A stretch of 64,000 nt of DNA from CADEED01 sp043747875 (GTDB lineage Bacteria; Pseudomonadota; Gammaproteobacteria; Steroidobacterales; Steroidobacteraceae), in NCBI GenBank assembly GCA_043747875.1, contig JAYTOI010000034.1, positions 6,876 through 70,875 of the forward strand. Direction: 5' to 3'. Below are positions 45,747 to 59,900 of the stretch, piece by piece (the stretch's first letter is position 1; each line of letters starts with the position of its first letter). The position numbers and the translations under genes are program-made. The notes beneath the pieces were generated by a model. That model made no database searches, was not told the origin of the DNA, and was given only the letters and a program-made list of their open reading frames with translations.

Positions 45747-45844
45747 AGGGTGATCCGGCTTGGGGCAGCCGTTACGGCAGTCCGGCCGGCTGCTATCTGT
45801 TCGTTACCGCACACAGTCGGGCACGCACGACAGACCGGCAAACC

Positions 45845-47704
45845 TCAGCGCTGCACGGGCACAATGCGGTCGAACGCGAGACCGCTGTGGCCTTCACCGC
45901 GGCCGGTCTGCTTGCGCACGCCGAGCCAGGTGAATACGCGACCGTCGTTCCAGCGCGTGCGCTGGAACGACTGCAGCACGTGCGTGCCGCCGCGCGACAC
46001 CTCTTCTTCGTGAATGCGATACGGCCGCCCTTCATCCAGGCCTTCGCGCAGCAGCGTGGTGCGCGGGCGCACGCGTTCGAAGCTGGGCGCCGGATCGTTG
46101 GCGAGGAATCGCGGCATCGCCGCGCGCCGCAACTGGATCTGCCGGTTGTCGCCGTCGAGGTGCTCGGGCACGAAGGGAATCCAATGCTCCGGCACGGTGG
46201 TCATGAGGTCGTAGCGTGCGTCGGCCTGCCATTCGATCGGCGCCGCCGGCACGCCGCCCGCTGCGTCCGACTGCGCCTGCAGGTGACCGAGCAACTCGCT
46301 GGCGGAGACGTTGCCGGCGCGCGTCCAGCCGCTCGGCAGCGGCACGATGGTCTCGATGCCCCACACCATGTTGGCCATCTCGTCGCGCGTCAGCGCAATC
46401 TGTTCGAGCGGCGCTCCGTCCTGGATCTTCGGCACCGTCGGCAGCACCAGCAGCGTCAGGTCGGCGGGCTGATCGACGGCACCCTTGATGCTGAGGCTGA
46501 ACAGATTCCAGCGCTGCCAGGCCTCATCGCCGCCGCGGCCCGCGGCCTCGATCCAGAAGCGCTCGCCGAAGTTGTTGGTGACGGTGAGGCCCTTGATATT
46601 GAGCGCGGTGCCGGCTTGCACCGTGTGCGGCAGCAGGAACCAGTCGTTGGCATAGACCAGCCCGAATTCGATCAGCAGCAGCTTCGCGATCTCCGCCGTG
46701 TTGGGCTTGATGTCGCCGAAGTTGGTCTTGCCGTCCTCGAACGCCCACCAGCGCGTGTCCGGCATGCCGTTGAAGCGCACCGGCGCGGGGATGAAGCTGC
46801 GCGTGGCGTACTGCGGGTCCATCGGAAAACCGCCGGCGGGCGGTGGCGCAGCGCCGAGCTGCTGGCGGCTCTGGTCCCAATCGAAGTTGTACCAGTCGAG
46901 ATGGCCGTGGAAATACTCGTCGGCCGCCAGCACTTTTTCGTTGCCGGCACCATCGACGGTGGAGCACGCGAACGCATACTCGAGGCGCTCGGGTTGCCAG
47001 GCGTCGCCTTGGTCACGTTGCGAGTACAGCTGGTCGAACCAGCCCACGAACGCGGAACCCGCCGCATCGGCCGCGGCTGCATCCCCGGGCGACAGGCCGG
47101 GGACGCCCATGGAAGCGACGTTCGTCCCGAGGTCCTTGAGGAATAGATAGAGCTCGCCGCCATCCATCGCGCGGCCTGCGACGGCCCGGAACTGCTGCAT
47201 CGCCGACGGATGCGCGCAGATCGGCGCGTCGTCTTTGTCGGCGGGGTCCGGCAGGTCGATCTTGTAGTGCAGCCGGAACGCGTCGCGCGCCGACGCCGGA
47301 ATCATCTTGAGCCAGCGCCGCCCCATCTGCAGCCGCAGATCGAGCGCCAGCGGAATTTTGCCGGCCCGGAACACGATCGGCCGGCGCTCGACGGTGGTCT
47401 CGAGCGGCGTCGCACGGTCGAAGTCCTGCGAGGGCCGGCCCAGCGGTTGGTATTTCGCGAGCTGCTGTCCGGCGACGTGGATCTTCGCGCTCACGGGCGT
47501 GCCGGCATCGTCGCCCGCGAACTCGCCCATCTGCCATTGCTTGCACAGCATCCACAATGCGTCGCGCACCTCGGCGCGCAGCGCGCGCACGAAGTTGTCG
47601 GTGCGCGGACGGCTCTCGAGCCGGTTGTAGCGCGTGATCGTCGGCAGCACGATCTTGCCGGAGAGCACCGGCTCGAGGTTGCGGATGATCAGTGCCTCGT
47701 TCAT
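45845..47704 (-). CDS. Large conserved-type protein of unknown function (operon gene 7)
   Basis: 619 residues from ATG 47704, which overlaps the stop of the giant upstream gene (ATGA). No signal peptide or membrane helix. It starts 'MNEALIIRNLEPVLSGKIVL' and has a tryptophan-rich stretch near residues 50-62 ('ALWMLCKQWQMGEF'). Hydrophilic alpha/beta sequence continues to the end, with no motif I can name. The C-terminus 'LQSFQRTRWNDGRVFTWLGV' repeats the W-rich character. It is the last gene of the coupled cluster, so it is likely made together with the other large proteins. Confidence 0.8.
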   Translation of the reverse strand: MNEALIIRNLEPVLSGKIVLPTITRYNRLESRPRTDNFVRALRAEVRDALWMLCKQWQMGEFAGDDAGTPVSAKIHVAGQQLAKYQPLGRPSQDFDRATPLETTVERRPIVFRAGKIPLALDLRLQMGRRWLKMIPASARDAFRLHYKIDLPDPADKDDAPICAHPSAMQQFRAVAGRAMDGGELYLFLKDLGTNVASMGVPGLSPGDAAAADAAGSAFVGWFDQLYSQRDQGDAWQPERLEYAFACSTVDGAGNEKVLAADEYFHGHLDWYNFDWDQSRQQLGAAPPPAGGFPMDPQYATRSFIPAPVRFNGMPDTRWWAFEDGKTNFGDIKPNTAEIAKLLLIEFGLVYANDWFLLPHTVQAGTALNIKGLTVTNNFGERFWIEAAGRGGDEAWQRWNLFSLSIKGAVDQPADLTLLVLPTVPKIQDGAPLEQIALTRDEMANMVWGIETIVPLPSGWTRAGNVSASELLGHLQAQSDAAGGVPAAPIEWQADARYDLMTTVPEHWIPFVPEHLDGDNRQIQLRRAAMPRFLANDPAPSFERVRPRTTLLREGLDEGRPYRIHEEEVSRGGTHVLQSFQRTRWNDGRVFTWLGVRKQTGRGEGHSGLAFDRIVPVQR

Positions 47705-50700
47705 GAGATGCGGCTCGCGTAGTTGTTGACCATGGAAAGATCCGCGGAGATGGTGATCGGCCGCCACGTCGTCGCGAGAACGGTCGCCGGCAGGAACACG
47801 GAGATCGGCTGTTTGTCGAGCTGCTGCGGCTCGACCGCGCGCAGGCGCGCCATGTCGAGTGTCTCGTGCAGTGTCTGCACCAGATCGCTCCAGCTCCACG
47901 CGCCGGTGAACTGCGGCGGCGTAGCCAGCAGGATGGCCTGGGGCGGCTCGGCGTTCGGCTTGTTGAACTGGAACGCGATGCCGGTGGTTTCGGTATCGCC
48001 GGGGATCACCTCGGTCCACTCCTCGAGCAGCAGGCCGCACTGCGGCTGCGTCGCGTCGAAGTCCTGCGCGTAGCACGCGGTGTAGAGCAGCAGCTCGTTC
48101 TCCAACAGAACCTTCGATTCCGGCGGGAATTCCAGTGCCATCCAAGGGGTACCCGCCTGGTACGGGAACTGCACCGGCTCGAGCACGGGCGCCGCCGTGC
48201 CCAGCGCCTCCGTGAGGAAGGTGAGGTTCTCGACGTGATGCATCTTCTGGCTCACGCGCGCGGTCGAATGCAGCCAGTCGTCCACCGCGAATTCGTTTGC
48301 CAGATGGTCGCGTTGATGATCCAGCAGGTGCGCGCGGTTCTGCCAGGCGTTGGTCCACTCCGCGCCCTGCAGCGCGCCCACCGCGAACGTCGGCACGAAC
48401 ACGAACTGGTCGCCGAGCACGGCGTGCCCGGCGTTGGTCAGCAGTTGTATCTTCTTCTCCGGTGCGCTCTCGGCGTCGTGCGCGGTGAGCTGCGCCTCGA
48501 CCGCCGCGATGCGTTGGTCGAGGTCTTCGACGAGCAGCGTGACGCGCGCACGGATGTCCGCGCCCACCGTGACGATCTGATTCTCCTCGTCCACGGAGGT
48601 CGTCTCGTAGACCTCGAAGTCCGAGAGCGGCAGCAGGCCGGTGAATTCCGTCAGCACTCCTTCGACCGTCGTCTCGGTAGTTTGACCGAGCGCGGCCAGC
48701 GCGTCGTGGCGCGCCTTGAAGGCGGTCTCCTTGGCCAACACAGCGGCCGTCACCTGCGCGAGGGTCAGGCCCTCCGGGTCGGTCCCGGTGGTGGAGATCT
48801 GGCGCTCCGCCTCGAGCAGTCGTGCGATGCGCGCGTCGTCATCGGGAAGCGCGGGCAGCGTGAGCATGAGCCCATCGAACTGATCGCGCAGGATCTGCCA
48901 GCGCAGCGTCACCGCAGCCGCCTTGGCGAGCACGGCGCGGATCAGGCGCGCGCGCGCTTCCAGGAACGCGCCGAGGCCCATCTGTGGCAGGCCATAAGCA
49001 GCGAGCGCGGTGCAGGCCGCGGTGATGCGGTCCAGCCAGTCGTCGATATTGTCGATCACGTCGATGACCACAGTGCCGGTCTCCGGGAAGGCGGCGTCGA
49101 GTTCGTTCTCGAGCGGTGCCAGGCGATTGTCGCGCTCGTCGCGGAGCGCGTCCGGCAGGAAATCCACGCGGGAGCGCGCCAGCACAGCCGCCGTGGCGGA
49201 TTCGGACTTGGCTTCGGTGGGCAGCGCGATGTCGGTGGCGCGCAGCGGCCGCGAGTGCAGCAGCAGCGCGCGCAGGCTGCGGACGAGGGCCGCCACGTCG
49301 ACGAACGAGAAATCGCCCGCGTTGCCCTCGAAGTACGAGATTTCCTTCAGTAGATCGGGGCGCACGGCCAGCGTCGGGCGGCGCAGCACGAAATCGCGCA
49401 CCCGATCGTCGAGCTCGGTGCGCGAGCCCAGGTCGGTATCGATCGCCGCGCCCGCGCCGGGCTTGGGCGCGCTCTGCAGGTGGTCGGGATCCAGCACGTA
49501 CAGGAGGTCGAGCGGCTGCAGTCCCAGGTCCGCCTGCGTGACGAAGGTGAATTGTTCGGCGCCCGCGGCATCGAAGTAGCGCACCTTGCAACCGACGCGC
49601 GCCGGCGCGGGCAGCGCCTGGCCCACCCAGCGATTCATCGCGGGCTCGGCTTTCACGCGCGGATTGTCGGTCGCGGCGGGCGCCGTGTTTGCCTCGAACT
49701 GCAGCCCGACGCGGTGCGTCAGCGCGATGCCGCTGCGCGGGGTCTGCACCACGTCCGGTATCGGCGGGAAGGTCGCCTGTCCGTAGGCATCCAGCGCCGC
49801 CGCCGCGCGGTCGTAGTTGCCCATCACCACCTGGTGCACGCCCTCGGCGACCGCCAGGTCCGCCAGCGCGTCGTACAGGTCGAGCAGCCTATCTACCTCG
49901 GCATTGATGGCCGTCTGCTGGGCGGTGTCGGCGACGGGCAGCCGCGTGTCCGGAAAGCCGAACGGATAGGTGCGATTGCCGGCGCCGGGGCTGCGCACGT
50001 GCCGCAGCAGCTTCAGGCCGTTGACGACGTTGCGCGCTTCGATGGCCTGGATCGAGGTCCCCTCGGGCAGGTCCTCGGGTGGCGTGGTGTACAGCGGGAA
50101 CACCAGCCGCAGTGGATAGAGGAAGCGGTCGCACTCGGCGAAGGCGTAGCGGTCGTGCAGACCGCGCTCGAACTCATAGCCCAGCAGCGCGCCCAGGCTC
50201 TGCCCGCCGCGGATGCCCTGGATGATCTTCAGTGCGCGCCTCACACGCTCGGACGACAGGTTCACCTTGAGCAGGTCCGGCTGCGTGGGCGTCGCGTTCG
50301 CGACGTAGCCGTTGCGCAGCACCGCCGCGGTGACGGCGTGATTCACCGACGGTGCATGGATGTAGCCCTGGTTCGAATCGTCGCGCACGATCGGCGGCAG
50401 CGGCACGCCGCGCGGAGTCTTTTGATTGAAGATCTCGTCGAGGTCGCCGTCGAGCTCCACGGGCGTCAGGGTCCGTGCCGCAGGCCGCACGTTCTCGAGC
50501 CAGCCGTACGCGCCTAGATAGATGCCCTTGCGGTGCGGCGCGCCCTCTTCCACGCCTTCGCCATCCTGGCGGCGCGCGTAGCGCATCGAGGCGAGCTGGA
50601 AATTGACCAGCCCGGTCATCCACGCGTCGAGCCGATAGGTACAGCAGTCGAGGTGTTCGGCCATGAGGCGCTCGAGACGCGCCGTCGGCGTGAGCTGGAG

Positions 50701-53430
50701 TTTTTCGAGCGCGCGCAATTGCTCGGTCAGGTAGCGGGTGCCGAAGACGTCGCCGATGCCGCGCGTCACGTAGTCGGCCAGCGACAGCCGCGCATCGCCC
50801 GTGACGGTGGGGTACGGGGAGTACAGCAGCTGGTAGCGGCTGGGGCTGGCCACCGGCCCGGCGACGCCGGCCGCACTGGCCGCGCGGGTGGCCGCCGCTT
50901 CCTGGATCTGGAAGAAGTGCGGCTCCGTGCGCAGCGACGCCTTGAGCTCGTCGCCCAGCAGCTGCGCGTCGTCGAGCACGCGGATGCCGGCATCGTAATA
51001 GCCGAGCTCGAGCGCGTGGCGCAGCAGGATGAACAACAGCGAGTTCGGCCATTGGCCGCCCTGAAATCCGTCCTGCACGCGGATCGTGTCGAAGGACAGG
51101 CGCGCCCACTCGTGCAGCCACTGGATGTAGTTGCGGTTGTCGGTGGTGACGATGCGCAGCGCGTCGGTCTCGGACAGCGGGCCGACCTGGATCGCGGGAC
51201 CCGTGAGCGCGTTGGCCGTGACCTTCCAGAACAGATCGAACAGCTGTGGCGGAACATCGCCCTTGTATCCGAGGCTGGTCAGCAGATCGTAGGCTTGGTC
51301 GTGCAGCTCGTTCGCGGGCAGCGTCGGCCACGAAATGAAGAGCTGCCACAACACCGCGAGGTTGTGCTCCTGGTCCTGCGTGTTCGCGTAGCGCTGGTGG
51401 AACTCGACCGACCCGGGATGCAGGCCCACGATGTCGAGCAGCGTCTGGTGCGGATCGCCGCCGGCCGCGTCGACGTGCGCCACGCCGGTCGCAAGCTGCG
51501 CCCACGTGCCGCGCAACGTATCGAGAACGCCTTTGAACTTCGGCAGCCAGTCCTGGAACGCGCCCGGGCGCTGCTCGAGATGCTTCGCGGCGAAACCGAA
51601 TTGCGAGAAGCGGTCTTTGCCGTCGGTCCAGCGTATGCGGCTGAAGGCGGTGGTCGGCAGGATGCCGTACGGCTGGCGGCCGATGCGCAGCGCCGGAATG
51701 GGCCCGCGGCCGCTCACGAAGCGATTGAAAAACCAGCGCGTGTAGTACTGCGCGTCGTCGTCGAACACCGGCTTGAGCATCGTGTCCATGAAGTAGCCGA
51801 GCGTGGCCGGCCACAGCGCCGTGTTCATCGCGCGCGCCTCGCCCTGGTCCACCGCACCGGCGTGCGGGATCTGCTTCAGCCATTCCGTATCGAGGCCCAG
51901 CGCCTCGGCTAACCACTGGCCGTCGCGCTTGTCGAGCCAGTCGTCGGTGTCTTCGAACCGCGCCTGGTCCTTGAACACGAAGTCGAAACTCTCGTCGGGA
52001 TCGTCGCTGCGCGAATACGCCGAGCTGCCCTCTTCCGTGTTGTTGGTGGGCGAGCCCTGCGGCAGCAGCGCGAATCCGGAGGTTCCGAAGTGATGATGCT
52101 CGAACAGCTGCTGTAGTTCGGTCTGGCTGCGCTCGGCATTCGCGCTCAGGCGCACGCCGAGCACGAACAGCCGGTCGAAACCCGCGGTCTGCTCCCGCGT
52201 CAACGTGACGCGAAAGCCCATGCCGCGGCTCACGGCATGGTCGAAGTCGACCATCCAGCGCAGCTCCTCGCCCAGCGTGAGGTTGCCGTGCTCGTCGAAC
52301 TCGAATTGCGACTCCGCCGCGGCACGCGGGTCGGGACTGACGTGCAGCGGCGTCAGCACCGGCGCGCCGATCTCGTTGAGCACTTCGCGGCCGCCCTGGT
52401 AGCCGAGCAGCACGAATCGCTCGGGCAGCAGCGAGGCGGTGGCCGCCTTGCTCCAGGAGTGCGTGCGGAGGTCGGGACCGGGATCCGGCAACGCCACGAA
52501 GAACACGCGCGGCGTCGCCGTCGCGCGCGTGAAGCCGGTCGGCGGCGCCTCTTTGAGATTGTAAGGAGCCACCGTCTCGCGCAGCTGTGCGGCGCGCGCA
52601 GCGCCGACTTCGCCGATGAGCAGGTCGAACGCGGCGCTTTCCGCGGCGGCGTCGCCCGCCTGCCACAGCGCCGGCCAGAAGACCGTGAGCGCATCGCGTT
52701 CGTCATCGCTGAGCGGCGCGGTCGCCGATGCCACCAGCAGCACCTCACCCGCGGCGATGGACTGCGGCTTGATCTCGAGCGCGACATCGCCGTCCGGATC
52801 GTCCGCGCTCAACGGGTTCAACGGCCGGTATTGCCGCACGATCCAGGTCGCGCGGCCCGAGCCGTGGGCGGACACGAGCCCGCGCCACGCGGCACGCTCG
52901 GCGCTCTCCACGCCCGCGGCGTGAAAGTACTCGCGCCAGAAGATCGCGGCGTTCTTCACCTCGGAGTCGGTGAGTGTGGCCTCAAACGTGTCGAGCAGAC
53001 ATTCATCCGGGAAGATGCGCACCCAGAGCTGGCGTCGCGACGTACCCTGCTCGTCGACCGTCTTGAAGCGCGTCTCCAGCCGCACCGGGAACAGCATCAC
53101 CGGTATGTCGTCGTTGAGCGCGGCCAGGTTGCGGCGCGGATCGCTCCACGCGTCGAACTTGCCCGCGGCGGCGGCGAGACGCTCGCGCGCGGCACCGGCC
53201 GCGGCCTGGTCCTCGCGCAACTGGCCGGTGAGCCGGCGCTTCTCCTGCGCCAGCTCGCGGCCCGGCGCGCCGCCCTCCGGGTTGTCAGGCGACGCGCGGC
53301 GCTGCAGCTCGCGCAGTTGTTTGTCGACGCGCGCCAGGCGCTCGCGCGTGCGGAACAGCGAATCCTGCGCACCGGCGTGCGCCGAGCGCGCGTCGGTCAG
53401 TTGTCTTTGATCGTCCTCGAGCTGTGGCAT
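47701..53430 (-). CDS. Giant 1909-residue protein of unknown function (operon gene 6)
   Basis: Start ATG 53430, eight bases after the previous stop codon. The first 92 or so residues are a charged coiled coil ('RTRERLARVDKQLRELQRR'). A folded region then opens 'DIPVMLFPVRLETRF' and 'LWVRIFPDECLLD'. A long mixed alpha/beta body runs to the end, with another short coiled-coil segment near residue 1670 ('LVEDLDQRIAAVEAQL'). No signal peptide, membrane helix or enzymatic motif is recognised. Codon use is uniform and like the host, with no frameshift over 5.7 kb, so it is under selection. Its size and partners suggest a structural scaffold, but that is a guess. Confidence 0.85.
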   Translation of the reverse strand: MPQLEDDQRQLTDARSAHAGAQDSLFRTRERLARVDKQLRELQRRASPDNPEGGAPGRELAQEKRRLTGQLREDQAAAGAARERLAAAAGKFDAWSDPRRNLAALNDDIPVMLFPVRLETRFKTVDEQGTSRRQLWVRIFPDECLLDTFEATLTDSEVKNAAIFWREYFHAAGVESAERAAWRGLVSAHGSGRATWIVRQYRPLNPLSADDPDGDVALEIKPQSIAAGEVLLVASATAPLSDDERDALTVFWPALWQAGDAAAESAAFDLLIGEVGAARAAQLRETVAPYNLKEAPPTGFTRATATPRVFFVALPDPGPDLRTHSWSKAATASLLPERFVLLGYQGGREVLNEIGAPVLTPLHVSPDPRAAAESQFEFDEHGNLTLGEELRWMVDFDHAVSRGMGFRVTLTREQTAGFDRLFVLGVRLSANAERSQTELQQLFEHHHFGTSGFALLPQGSPTNNTEEGSSAYSRSDDPDESFDFVFKDQARFEDTDDWLDKRDGQWLAEALGLDTEWLKQIPHAGAVDQGEARAMNTALWPATLGYFMDTMLKPVFDDDAQYYTRWFFNRFVSGRGPIPALRIGRQPYGILPTTAFSRIRWTDGKDRFSQFGFAAKHLEQRPGAFQDWLPKFKGVLDTLRGTWAQLATGVAHVDAAGGDPHQTLLDIVGLHPGSVEFHQRYANTQDQEHNLAVLWQLFISWPTLPANELHDQAYDLLTSLGYKGDVPPQLFDLFWKVTANALTGPAIQVGPLSETDALRIVTTDNRNYIQWLHEWARLSFDTIRVQDGFQGGQWPNSLLFILLRHALELGYYDAGIRVLDDAQLLGDELKASLRTEPHFFQIQEAAATRAASAAGVAGPVASPSRYQLLYSPYPTVTGDARLSLADYVTRGIGDVFGTRYLTEQLRALEKLQLTPTARLERLMAEHLDCCTYRLDAWMTGLVNFQLASMRYARRQDGEGVEEGAPHRKGIYLGAYGWLENVRPAARTLTPVELDGDLDEIFNQKTPRGVPLPPIVRDDSNQGYIHAPSVNHAVTAAVLRNGYVANATPTQPDLLKVNLSSERVRRALKIIQGIRGGQSLGALLGYEFERGLHDRYAFAECDRFLYPLRLVFPLYTTPPEDLPEGTSIQAIEARNVVNGLKLLRHVRSPGAGNRTYPFGFPDTRLPVADTAQQTAINAEVDRLLDLYDALADLAVAEGVHQVVMGNYDRAAAALDAYGQATFPPIPDVVQTPRSGIALTHRVGLQFEANTAPAATDNPRVKAEPAMNRWVGQALPAPARVGCKVRYFDAAGAEQFTFVTQADLGLQPLDLLYVLDPDHLQSAPKPGAGAAIDTDLGSRTELDDRVRDFVLRRPTLAVRPDLLKEISYFEGNAGDFSFVDVAALVRSLRALLLHSRPLRATDIALPTEAKSESATAAVLARSRVDFLPDALRDERDNRLAPLENELDAAFPETGTVVIDVIDNIDDWLDRITAACTALAAYGLPQMGLGAFLEARARLIRAVLAKAAAVTLRWQILRDQFDGLMLTLPALPDDDARIARLLEAERQISTTGTDPEGLTLAQVTAAVLAKETAFKARHDALAALGQTTETTVEGVLTEFTGLLPLSDFEVYETTSVDEENQIVTVGADIRARVTLLVEDLDQRIAAVEAQLTAHDAESAPEKKIQLLTNAGHAVLGDQFVFVPTFAVGALQGAEWTNAWQNRAHLLDHQRDHLANEFAVDDWLHSTARVSQKMHHVENLTFLTEALGTAAPVLEPVQFPYQAGTPWMALEFPPESKVLLENELLLYTACYAQDFDATQPQCGLLLEEWTEVIPGDTETTGIAFQFNKPNAEPPQAILLATPPQFTGAWSWSDLVQTLHETLDMARLRAVEPQQLDKQPISVFLPATVLATTWRPITISADLSMVNNYASRIS

Positions 53431-53438
53431 GGCGTGCG

Positions 53439-56897
<3,459 letters not shown>

Positions 56898-56900
56898 GAT

Positions 56901-59900
56901 CTATGCGGCCTCGTACTGCGGCACCACGTGCAGCGTCTCGTGCAACTCGGGGCTCTGCGCCACCTGCGCGCTGATGAACTGGTTCGCCTGCGCTTCGCTC
57001 GCGAAGTACGACTGCGCGCTGAAAGCCTGGTTGTCCTGCGTGTGCACCACCGCGAAGCCGCTATCGGTCATCTTCACCTTGTCGACGAAAGGATCGAGCT
57101 GCGCCTGGTAGTGTTTCGACAGCTTCGATTGCGCCACCGCCGCGCCCTTGAGGAAGTGGTCGAAGAAGCCGCGCGTGAAGATCTTGAAGCGCCGGCGGAA
57201 GCACAGGTAATTGCTGTCGATGATGATCTGCTCGTAGCGCACGCGGCGCTTGGCCAGGCGCGCGGCGCCGAGCTGCTGCGCGCCGGACGAGAGGATCAGG
57301 CCCGCGTTCAACGCGTCGTAGGCGCGCTGCGAAACCTTCTCCGCGTCGCTCATGTTCAGGAACTGCGCCTTCGCGAACTGCTCCTGCGCGTCGCCGCCGC
57401 GCACCAGGCCGGCGGTCGGCTTGAGCTCGAAACGATTCGCGTCGGAAGGTTTCTGGTTGCCGACCTTGTCGATCTCGAGCTGGAATGGCACCGCGCGCTG
57501 GCTGACGCGCAGCGAGCCGAGCGGATGCAGCACTTGCGCGCTCTCCGAGGCGGGCAGCTTGCGCAGCGACACCAGCAGTTTGTTCTGCGCCGGCAGCTGC
57601 GCCGTCCAGCACTCGGCCTTGCCGAGCTCGGTCATCAGCAACCGCATCACCACGATCGGCGGCAGCGTCGTGTCCTGCGACTCGCCCCAGGTGATGTCGA
57701 AATCCGCGGAGACGTCGAAGAAGAAGAAGCTGATCGAGCCGCTGCCGTGCGCGCGATATGGCGACGGCCCTTCGAGCTCGAAATCGAGATGGATGCTGAA
57801 CAGCCCCATGCCGAAAACCTTGAGGGACACCGACGCGGAGATCGAAACGACGAAGTGGAATGGCGAGAACTGGAACAGCGCGTCGAACGCCATGTGGCCA
57901 TCGACCCGCGCGACGCCGACGTCGAACATGAGCTCCGTCTTCGCGCCGAACTGCACGGAGTTCGACGTGACGGCGAAGTACGTCTCGACGCGGATGCGCG
58001 CGATGTCGGTGTTCAGCAGACTGACCGCGATGCGTTTCGGCGCGGGAAACGGCAGCGGGGGCGGATTGAAGCGCGGATGGAAGCCGCCCGCCGACAGCAC
58101 GAAGTTTGCGTCGTCGCCCCAGGCCACGAGCAGTCCGAGCTCGCCCTCGAGGGTGAGGAACACGATGCGCGACTCGAACAGCCCCGCGAAGAAATACAGC
58201 CGCTGCTTGTCGAACTCGATCGCGCCGATGAAGTTGGCCTGGATGACGATCAGCGCCGCCTCGTCGGTGGGCAGCGCGACCTTGAGCACACCGACAATCG
58301 CGATGTTGCCCGTGATCTCGATGATGACGCCGAGCGAGACGGTGACCAGCGGCGGAGTGCCCCAGCCGATCTTCGCCATCGGTCCGATGAGGAAGCGGCC
58401 CTCGTACGGCGGGAAGATGGTGCGCAGGTCGCTGATGATGCGCGGCGCGTTCTCGACCGGGTTCTCCGGAAACATGATGCTGTTGATGGCACCGGTGCGC
58501 ACGCCCTCCACCAGCGGCGGCAGGTTCATCGTGCGGTTCAGGCCTAACAACCCGCCGAGGCCGACCAGCGTGAAGCCGAAGCCGAGCTGGATGCCCGTGC
58601 CGAACTCCGCCGTGATGATGATCAGCATCGAGAAGCCCTTCGAACCGTCGGGCATCTTCGTCGTGATCAGGCCGATGGCCTTGACGGTGACGATCTCGGC
58701 GATCGACAGCTCGAGCACGCCCGCGTATTCCTCGCGGTCGAAGTCGAAGAACAGATAGCCGCCACCCTTGACGACCCCGGCATCCAGCGACAGCCCGACG
58801 CCATTCGGCGGCTTGAAGCCGAGCTCGAAATCGAGCGGTCCGAGGTTGCCCGCGTTCTGCGCGGGGAATGAGAACGTCGCGGTGACGCCGATGTTCTCGA
58901 CCACGGCCACCAGCGGCCCCAGGTTGGCGCGCAGGTTGACGCCCACGCTGGTAGGAATCTCGCCGCCGTCGAGTTTCGCCGCGATGGTCAGGCGCTCGAG
59001 CGCGATGGGCCCGAGCTCGATGTGCACCGGTAGTTGGACCTCGAGCGCGCCACTGCCGCTGAAATAGAAGCCGTGCTCGGTGGACACCCCCATCTTGGTG
59101 GTGAACGCCGCTTCGATGCGCGTACCCGGCATGATCTTGGCGAGAAAGCCGTCGCCGCTCGTGGTATCGATGATGACCTTGAGGTCGCGGAGCTCACCCT
59201 CGAGCAGAAAAGTGCCGTTCGCGCGCGTGCCGTCCCAGCCGAAACCTGCCCCCACGGTGAGCGTGAAGCTGGCGAGCTCGAGCCGGCTGGCGCCCGCCGT
59301 GCCGAACAGGATGAACGGCCCCGGCGGCGCCGTGTTCTCGACGATGAGCTTCGCGATCACATCGCCCGTGAGGGCGGCGCCGGGCGCCGGCGGAATCACC
59401 GTCACCTCGCCGCTCGGCAGGAGTGCGATGCCGAGGTTGGTCGGGAATTCGAAGGCGAGCTGGAATTCGGCGCGCGCGTCCGCGCTGATCGGAATGTTCA
59501 GCACGCCGGTCGAAACGCGGTTCTTGACCGTGAGCAGCAGGCCGCGCGGCGTGACATCGGTCTTCGCGACGGCTTCGACGAACACGAGATCGAGCCGCGG
59601 CGGCACCGCCGTGTCGTCGAAGAATACCGGCAGCCCGGCGCGTGCGAGGATGCGCTCGATGGGCGCGAACAGCTTCGTGCCGTCGAAGCTGTTGTCGCCC
59701 CAGCCGTACAGCGTCTTGATCTGGGCACCGGGGTCGCTGAACCAGTTGCCGATCTGGTCGAAACGGTATTTCACGACCGAGAACGGCGGATTCGCGGGGT
59801 CGACCGAATCCTCGTTGTGCTCCTCGCGCTCGAGCAGCCCTAACAACTCCAGCACATCGTTGATCTGCGGCGCGCCGTTCAGGTACACGAACACCAGGTA

